Assembly (NCBI GenBank): GCA_025350325.1
Contig: JANXYB010000045.1
Coordinates: forward strand, 1-64,000
Direction: 5' to 3'
DNA: 64,000 bases
Origin: Acidobacteriaceae bacterium
Lineage (GTDB): Bacteria; Acidobacteriota; Terriglobia; Terriglobales; Acidobacteriaceae
How positions within the stretch are numbered: the stretch's first letter is position 1; every line of letters starts with the position of its first letter. A program made the position numbers and the translations under genes. This document shows positions 57,903 through 64,000 of this stretch, in pieces. The notes under the pieces are model-generated. The model was given only the letters and a program-made list of their open reading frames with translations, was not told the origin of the DNA and did not search any database.

Positions 57903-60194
57903 TCAACGTCCGCAGCGCACGACAATTTTGGTTCCCGTCGGCACGAGGGTACCGGCTGCGGGTGCTTGTTCGCGTACGGTTCCGTTCCCGTTGATCTGCA
58001 CCGTGAGTCCTGCGGCTTCGGTCAATTCAATCACCTTGCGTACGGGCAGCCCAATCAGCGATGGAACACTCAACAACTTGCCGTCACTGATCGTGACCCG
58101 CGTCGCCTGCTTCGGTAGTGAGGTCGCCGCATCCTTTTCTGGGCGGCTGAGCCCAGATGCATCCGTTGCGTCTGGATTCGCTTGCTCATCGGTCCCGGCG
58201 GGAACGGACGTAGAAGGAACCGGAATCTGCGTTGGCGTTGCCGGCTGACGCAGGGGATCGTCGGCTGGTAGATCGTTGACTGCCGCGAAGAGTGCATTCA
58301 CCTGGTTCTGGTCGGCGTCAGCGTCATCCTCCTGCATTGCCTTCTCGGCTTTGGGTGTCGCTCTGCCGGCGGCCTTCGCGGCGTGCACATCGACGTCATG
58401 CGGAACACCCAGGTATTCAAGCACCTGCTGCGCAACCTCAGAAAACACCGGCGCAGAAACTGCAGTCCCGTAATACGACGGACCCTTCGGGTTATCCATA
58501 ATCACGGCAACGGCAATAACCGGGTTATTCACCGGCGCAATGCCGGCAAAGGACGCTACGTGCATTGACTTCGAATAAAGATGTGTGACCGGATCGACCT
58601 TTTGAGCAGTGCCAGTTTTGCCGCCGGATGAATACCCATTGAGTTGCGCTGGTTTGCCGGTACCAAACAGGACGACCCCCTCCATCATCTTGCGCATCTG
58701 TGCCGCGGTGAGCGTTGAGATCACGCGGTGCGCTCCCGCTGGCAAGGGATTGGGCAATTCACCGCCCGCTCTGAAAGGTACCCTCAGCAATTGGGGAGTG
58801 GACTGGCCAGTCGCATTGTGATCGAGTTGCTGAGGCATGAGCACGTGCGGCGGCATGTAAACACCGCCGTTCGCGATGGTCGAGACCATCGAAACGAGCT
58901 GCAACGGCGTGACGCCGATTTCCTGGCCGATTGCGATTGAGCCGATGGAAGACGACCCCCATTTGTTTGGAGGACGCAACAGGCCCCGCGTTTCGCCGGG
59001 CAATTCAGTGCCGGGACGACTGCCGAATCCAAAAGCGCGAACGTATTTATAGAGGTTGTCAGGCCCCAACTTGAGCGCGAGCTTTACCGCAGCCACGTCG
59101 CTCGAATGCTCCAGCGCCTCGTGCACCGGGATAACACCGAAGTGGTCCGCCTTGTCGTCGTGAATTACGCGGCCGCCCGCCATCGTAATCTTGCCGCCTT
59201 GGCAGTCGATCATATCGTCGGGATGGGTGACGTTCTGATCGAGAGCGGCTGAGTAAGTGACGAGCTTGAATGTAGAACCCGGCTCGTAAACGTCACTGAC
59301 AGCATGATTTTTGAGCAGCGCGGGCGTGGTGTGGCGGAACTGGTTGGGATTGAACGTGGGGCGAATCGCAAGCGCGAGAATCTGGCCCGTATGCACGTCC
59401 TGCACAACTACCGTGCCGCTGTCAGCATGGGTGCGTTCCATGTTGTGATCGAGGGCGCGCTCCGCCATGAACTGTATATTCTCGTCGATGGTTAGCTCGA
59501 GGTTCTGCCCCGGCTCGGGCTCGTGCGCGACCGATCCCAGCACGCGGCGATGCGCATCCATTGCCGTAAACATGCGCCCCGAAACTCCGTGCAGCCGGGA
59601 ATCGAATTTGCCCTCGAGCCCGCCCAGGCCGTTGTCATCGAGGCCGACGTAGCCAAGCACCTGCGCGGCGATCTGGTTGTCGGGATAGAACCGCTGAAAT
59701 TCTTTTTGAAAGTAGATGCCTTTCAAGTTAAGGCTCTTGACGCGATCCGATGTTTCCGGCGTCACCCGTCGCGCCACCCACGCAAAACTTCGTCCTGCGT
59801 CTAGCCGGTTGGCGATTTGTAATTCTCCCGTTTGCGCATCTTCAGGATCGACGTGCACCGCTGCCGAAAGCACGCGGGCGGCTGCATTCTTGTCTCCGAT
59901 CTCGCTAGGGTCAGCGTAGATCGAGTCGACCTGCACCGTCATTGCCAGTTCGCGCAGATTGCGATCGTAGAGCACGCCGCGCCGCGGAGCGACCTCAAAG
60001 GTGCGCTGCTGCTGCTTTTGCGCGCGATCGACAAATTCTTTGTGCCGTACTATTTGCAGCCAGAACAGGCGCGTCGCGATGGCGCACGCCCAAAACAGAA
60101 AAAATCCGCACACAAGCCAGAAGCGCGCCAGCCTCATCGGCGTGGCGCGCGGTGCATTGCTACGAAGACGGTTGGCTCGGAGAGTTGCCTGCAT
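57903..60194 (-). CDS. ftsI: Division-type class B penicillin-binding protein with PASTA domain
   Basis: RGVLYDRNLRELAMT, YEPGSTFKLVTY, HSSDVAAVKLALKLG, GGKTGTAQKVD; C-terminal PASTA-like VPSLIGLPVRKVIELTEAAGLTVQINGNGTVREQAPAAG. Confidence 0.94.
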   Translation of the reverse strand: MQATLRANRLRSNAPRATPMRLARFWLVCGFFLFWACAIATRLFWLQIVRHKEFVDRAQKQQQRTFEVAPRRGVLYDRNLRELAMTVQVDSIYADPSEIGDKNAAARVLSAAVHVDPEDAQTGELQIANRLDAGRSFAWVARRVTPETSDRVKSLNLKGIYFQKEFQRFYPDNQIAAQVLGYVGLDDNGLGGLEGKFDSRLHGVSGRMFTAMDAHRRVLGSVAHEPEPGQNLELTIDENIQFMAERALDHNMERTHADSGTVVVQDVHTGQILALAIRPTFNPNQFRHTTPALLKNHAVSDVYEPGSTFKLVTYSAALDQNVTHPDDMIDCQGGKITMAGGRVIHDDKADHFGVIPVHEALEHSSDVAAVKLALKLGPDNLYKYVRAFGFGSRPGTELPGETRGLLRPPNKWGSSSIGSIAIGQEIGVTPLQLVSMVSTIANGGVYMPPHVLMPQQLDHNATGQSTPQLLRVPFRAGGELPNPLPAGAHRVISTLTAAQMRKMMEGVVLFGTGKPAQLNGYSSGGKTGTAQKVDPVTHLYSKSMHVASFAGIAPVNNPVIAVAVIMDNPKGPSYYGTAVSAPVFSEVAQQVLEYLGVPHDVDVHAAKAAGRATPKAEKAMQEDDADADQNQVNALFAAVNDLPADDPLRQPATPTQIPVPSTSVPAGTDEQANPDATDASGLSRPEKDAATSLPKQATRVTISDGKLLSVPSLIGLPVRKVIELTEAAGLTVQINGNGTVREQAPAAGTLVPTGTKIVVRCGR

Positions 60195-60230
60195 GGCGAA
60201 TCGCTATTAAAAGGTTACTACCACGCGGCC

Positions 60231-60737
60231 TTACTGCGCTGGCGACTGCATCGGTGTGGCTTGCGCAAAAATAGGGGCGCTGGTATCGGCATGGGCGTTA
60301 GCGTGGACCACCTGGCCCGGCTGCGGCTCCGCCATACCCAACTGGCGCGCCATGCCATCGATGCGGCCCGGTTGCGTCAACTGCGCCTCAGACAAACGCA
60401 ACTGACGATTGCCTTCGCGCAACTGATCGCGAACTTGCTTATCCGACTCCATTTTGTAAGAGCCTTCGATAGCAGTGAAATGTTGCAGCCCGTAGATCAT
60501 TACCAGCGAAAATAGCAACGTCACCGCCGCCGAGAAAATGCGCATCTGCCGCACCCGCACCAGGTCTGGAGCTTTAACCAAGCGAGAGTTGTCCATATGC
60601 CGGGGAAACATGACCTCCGGCGTACGCACGCCGCGGCGGCGCGTTGGTTGTTGGGCAAGCAAAGCTGCGTTGCGCTCTGCCACCCGGGTAGTCCAGCCTC
60701 GGCCAGTGTCAAAATAGGTTGTCGCGCATGCTGCCAT
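60231..60737 (-). CDS. ftsL: FtsL-like division protein
   Basis: Small single-TM coiled-coil-like protein between rsmH and ftsI; family assignment rests mostly on position. Confidence 0.7.
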   Translation of the reverse strand: MAACATTYFDTGRGWTTRVAERNAALLAQQPTRRRGVRTPEVMFPRHMDNSRLVKAPDLVRVRQMRIFSAAVTLLFSLVMIYGLQHFTAIEGSYKMESDKQVRDQLREGNRQLRLSEAQLTQPGRIDGMARQLGMAEPQPGQVVHANAHADTSAPIFAQATPMQSPAQ

Positions 60738-60794
60738 AGTAGTTCTCCTAAGCCGGTCTCTATTGCCTGTTGCCCAGTCCCTGGTCCCTGGCGT

Positions 60795-61727
60795 CTAGTC
60801 CCTTTTCCCTGGTCCCTTAGTCCCTGTCTTCATTTTTTCCGCCGCTCTCAACTTGGCGCTCCGCGAGCGCGGATTGCGATCCATCTCTTCTTCGCTTGCG
60901 GTCACCGGTTTTTTGGTGAGTAATTCCCAGATTCCCTGGTGCGCGCCTTCGCGCAAACTGTCTTTTGCGATTCGATCTTCAAGAGAATGAAAGCTAATCA
61001 CTACAAGTCTTCCTGAGGGCTTAAGCAACCTGGGTGCGGCCTCGAGAAGCGCCCTTATTTCGTCCAATTCGCGATTCACATAAATACGAAGAGCTTGAAA
61101 TGTTCTGGTCGCTGGATGAATCCGGTCCTGTTTCATTGCCGGGGCGGCTGAAGCAACGATTCGGGAAAGTTGCCCGGTAGTTGTAACTGGCCGCCCGCGA
61201 ACAATGGCTCTGGCGATTCTCCGCGACCTCCTTTCGTCTCCGTATTCGTAAATAAGATCGGCAAGCTCTCGCTCGTCCGCCTCATTCACCACTTGTGCGG
61301 CGTTCTGGCCCGATCGCGTGTCCATCCGCATATCCAAAGGCCCGTCCGCCATAAAACTGAATCCTCGGTGCGCCTCATCCAACTGCAAACTGCTCACGCC
61401 AAAATCCGCCAGCAAGCCGTCCAGCGAAGCCGGCTCTACGTGCCCGGCGATGGAACTGAAAGCCTCGCCCACCAAAGTTATTTGCGGTGCCTGATCACCG
61501 AGCTCTTCGCAAACTTGGTCAAGCTTTGCCTTGCCCAGCGCTAGAGCCTCAGCATCGCGGTCAAATCCAAGCAACCGCCCCGTCGGACCCAGCCGCTTCA
61601 CGACCTCGGCGGCGTGCCCAGCCATGCCAAGCGTGCAGTCCACATAAGTTCCGCCGGCGCGCACATTGAGAAATTCAATCGCAAAATTTAAAAGAACTGG
61701 CACGTGACGTTCACTGCGACTCGTCAT
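60795..61727 (-). CDS. rsmH: 16S rRNA (cytosine(1402)-N(4))-methyltransferase
   Basis: HVPVLLNFAIEFLNVRAGGTYVDCTLGMAGHA, LLADFGVSSLQLDEAHRGFSFMADGPLDMRMD, VVISFHSLEDRIAK. Confidence 0.96.
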   Translation of the reverse strand: MTSRSERHVPVLLNFAIEFLNVRAGGTYVDCTLGMAGHAAEVVKRLGPTGRLLGFDRDAEALALGKAKLDQVCEELGDQAPQITLVGEAFSSIAGHVEPASLDGLLADFGVSSLQLDEAHRGFSFMADGPLDMRMDTRSGQNAAQVVNEADERELADLIYEYGDERRSRRIARAIVRGRPVTTTGQLSRIVASAAPAMKQDRIHPATRTFQALRIYVNRELDEIRALLEAAPRLLKPSGRLVVISFHSLEDRIAKDSLREGAHQGIWELLTKKPVTASEEEMDRNPRSRSAKLRAAEKMKTGTKGPGKRD

Positions 61728-61754
61728 GCGCTCCCCCTGAGGGGCTTGTCCCAC

Positions 61755-62204
61755 TCAACCCCGACGACTCAAAATTGCCGCCATTGTTTTCCGGTCATCG
61801 GGTGTCAATTCATTGGCCTGCATATTTCGCTCAAAGATTTCCCGGTTGTGAACTTCCAGGTAGGTCTGCATTCCAAGAACCGCTACTTCCGCGTCGAGCT
61901 TGGCCGACGTGCGCAGGATCTGGGGCAGCAACAGGCGCGCCTGGTTGTCCATTTCTACCTGCTGACCGTAATAGCTCGTTACATTTAGATACTTTTTGAC
62001 CGCGTCTTCCATGGTGCTCGAGTCGGCCAACTGCTTCTCCACTTTTTCCCACTCCGGCAGGGGCCAGATCTCCGCGCTCTTGCCATCCGTGCTGGTGACA
62101 TAAAACTGCGTCACATTGTTGGCGTCCGCCAGCTGTTTGAAGGCAGAGGGCATCTTCAAGCGCCCCTTGTCATCGACCTTTGCTGGATGGTTGCCGCGAA
62201 ACAT
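61755..62204 (-). CDS. mraZ: Transcriptional regulator MraZ
   Basis: MFRGNHPAKVDDKGRLKMPSAFK and second half DNQARLLLPQILR. Confidence 0.96.
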   Translation of the reverse strand: MFRGNHPAKVDDKGRLKMPSAFKQLADANNVTQFYVTSTDGKSAEIWPLPEWEKVEKQLADSSTMEDAVKKYLNVTSYYGQQVEMDNQARLLLPQILRTSAKLDAEVAVLGMQTYLEVHNREIFERNMQANELTPDDRKTMAAILSRRG

Positions 62205-62362
62205 CAGGCTTGCCTCTCACTGCTGCTGCTTAAAATCTGCCGTCTAACGACCGGGCGACGCCCCTATTAGGTGTTACACCCGATTCCAAATGGCGAATCT
62301 TGCTACCTGAAACCCCACGAGAGACCAAAATTGAATTAACCTTAGAGAAGAAAGCGAGATTG

Positions 62363-62390
62363 ATCCCTTCTGCTCCACTTTGCTCCACCA
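62363..62390 (-). promoter_or_regulatory. Candidate MraZ operator: TGGAG-N5-TGGAG-N5-GGGA direct repeats
   Basis: Minus strand TGGAGCAAAGTGGAGCAGAAGGGATC, ~10-bp periodicity, ~160 nt upstream of mraZ. Confidence 0.6.
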
Positions 62391-62621
62391 CAGACACGAT
62401 AATAGCCCAGAAAGTTTTGCCACGGCGGTGGATAAATCGTTGAAACCCTGCAAAAAGTAACGTTTAGAGTTTGTGGTTCCGGCTGAGACTTTATTTATAG
62501 CGCCTAATAGATTTACATTTCAGAGAACCACAATAGGTAGTGTTTACCCCTGTGAGTCCTCTGGCCATAAGGTATCTGTTCAAAAAGAAGATCTGGGCTT
62601 ATAGGAGAATAAAAAGCGAAT

Positions 62622-63131
62622 CTAATCCACCAAAACCGCGGCAGGCTTTTTCTTCCGACCCGATACCAAGCCTAATAGATAGATGAAAACCAGAATGTTG
62701 ACCACAAGCAGTCCGACGCGCACCCAGGTAAGCCGATGAATAATCTCGAATATCTCCCAGGGCAAAAACGAAGCTGTAACAACCAGGGTGAGGTATTCGC
62801 CCCAGGCTTTCTCTAGATAAAGGCCGACTCCCTCCGCCGCGCTGAGGCCGGCATAACTAAAAGCCAGCGCACCTATGCGGCGCAGCATCGGGTCATTGAG
62901 GAGCGATGCCTTGTCTAAAAGGAAGTTCACAAATTTTGACTCGGGATTAAAGCGTAGATCGAACGCCAAGCGGGCCAGGGAGTCTTCAATATCTTTATGC
63001 ATCAGGTGCAATGCGCCCACGCCTATTGAGATGAATAGCAGCGCTAAACCCGACTTATACGCGGCAATAAGCACCAGCACTTTATTGTGACGCTGTCGCT
63101 CTTCGTCGAACTGCGATGGGGAGTCGGTCAT
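62622..63131 (-). CDS. DUF2127-like membrane protein
   Basis: VLVLIAAYKSGLALLFISIGVGALHLMHKD...YAGLSAAEGVGLYLEKAWGEYLTLVVTASFLPWEIFEI. Confidence 0.75.
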   Translation of the reverse strand: MTDSPSQFDEERQRHNKVLVLIAAYKSGLALLFISIGVGALHLMHKDIEDSLARLAFDLRFNPESKFVNFLLDKASLLNDPMLRRIGALAFSYAGLSAAEGVGLYLEKAWGEYLTLVVTASFLPWEIFEIIHRLTWVRVGLLVVNILVFIYLLGLVSGRKKKPAAVLVD

Positions 63132-63352
63132 GGTCTTCGGGCAGTTCGGCAACTGAGCGAACCGTCCTGTTCATCTTACGTGACTAGGTGCGCCCCGGTT
63201 ACGGAACGCAAGCCGCCGGCCTCTCTCCGCCTTGTTTGGCACTTTTTCCCCAGCACTGACAACGCCGTCAAATTTGTCGATAGGGTCAAATTGCTCAAAG
63301 CGTTTTGAATCCGTTCGACGCCGCACCGCGTTTATCGAGTGTAGTCAATTTC

Positions 63353-63946
63353 ATGAACGGAGCCCATACATCCATGATTCACATCAAGAAATCTCTAGTG
63401 GCCGCAGTTACCGCCACCACACTCTCGCTCTCTGCAGCGTCGCTGATGGCGCAAATGACGCAAAAGGACCCCGACGTAGGCGGGGCGGCCATGTATCCCA
63501 GCAAAAACATCGTTGAAAATGCGGCAAACTCTAAGGACCACACCACGCTGGTCGCGGCTGTCAAGGCGGCCGGCCTGGTACCCACGCTACAGGGCACTGG
63601 CCCTTTCACCGTCTTTGCGCCCGTAAACAGCGCATTTGAAAAACTTCCGGCTGGCACGGTGGACACACTGCTCAAGCCTGAAAACAAGGAGCAATTGACC
63701 AAGATTCTTACCTACCACGTCGTGGCCGGCAAGGTTAGCGCTCAGGACCTGATGGCTCTCATCACCAAGGGCGGCGGCAAAGCGGAGTTGAAGACCGTCG
63801 CAGGCGGAACACTTATTGCCACCACAGAAGGCGGCAAAGTCATGCTGACCGATGAAAAAGGTGGGATGGCCACGGTCACCATTGCCAACGTTTATCAGTC
63901 CAACGGCGTCATTCACGTTATTGACACCGTTCTGATGCCCAACTAA
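63353..63946 (+). CDS. Exported fasciclin-domain protein
   Basis: Signal peptide; TTLVAAVKAAGLVPTLQGTGPFTVFAPVNSAFEKLP...LTKILTYHVVAGKV...GVIHVIDTVLMPN. Confidence 0.92.
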   Translation: MNGAHTSMIHIKKSLVAAVTATTLSLSAASLMAQMTQKDPDVGGAAMYPSKNIVENAANSKDHTTLVAAVKAAGLVPTLQGTGPFTVFAPVNSAFEKLPAGTVDTLLKPENKEQLTKILTYHVVAGKVSAQDLMALITKGGGKAELKTVAGGTLIATTEGGKVMLTDEKGGMATVTIANVYQSNGVIHVIDTVLMPN

Positions 63947-64000
63947 CCCTCACCTGTTTTGCAGAATCAAACAAATGCCGGAAAGGTACGGCTCGGCGAT

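Noticed and set aside
1-64000. tRNA or rRNA genes
   Set aside because: No convincing T-loop/acceptor arrangement or rRNA signature found by eye; tRNAscan/Infernal would be decisive.

Overview
The window looks like a gene-dense bacterial chromosome segment. Gene content and style suggest Acidobacteriota/Terriglobia, but this is inference. The left part (about 2-11 kb, minus strand) is a housekeeping block: type-4 uracil-DNA glycosylase, coaBC, a truncated alpha/beta hydrolase, rpoZ, gmk, yicC-like, an MsbA-like ABC exporter and a fused E1 alpha/beta 2-oxoacid dehydrogenase. The middle (11-37 kb) is mixed metabolic and accessory content: a tandem trio of small exported paralogues, MscS, DUF255, glutathione peroxidase, an M20 peptidase, glycerate kinase, a LacI regulator, a threonine synthase plus ThiS/MoaD-like pair, GH97, GH16, nuoI, YXWXGXW proteins, UbiD, an S53 peptidase, DedA-rhodanese and a compact penicillin-binding transpeptidase. 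The right part (38-62 kb, minus strand) is a near-complete dcw division/cell-wall cluster: mraZ-rsmH-ftsL-ftsI-murE-murF-[subclass B3 metallo-beta-lactamase-like]-mraY-murD-ftsW-[TPR relic]-murG-[exported Gly/RGD-rich proteins]-[RES/Xre toxin-antitoxin]-murC-[GH30]-ftsQ-ftsA-ftsZ. The strongest observations are the B3 MBL-like gene joined to murF by a 4-nt overlap, other non-canonical genes within the dcw cluster, a ThiS/MoaD-like carrier ending in GGCV next to threonine synthase, a candidate MraZ operator, a DNA methyltransferase relic, and a repeat-rich left end. No rRNA, tRNA or CRISPR array was recognised.
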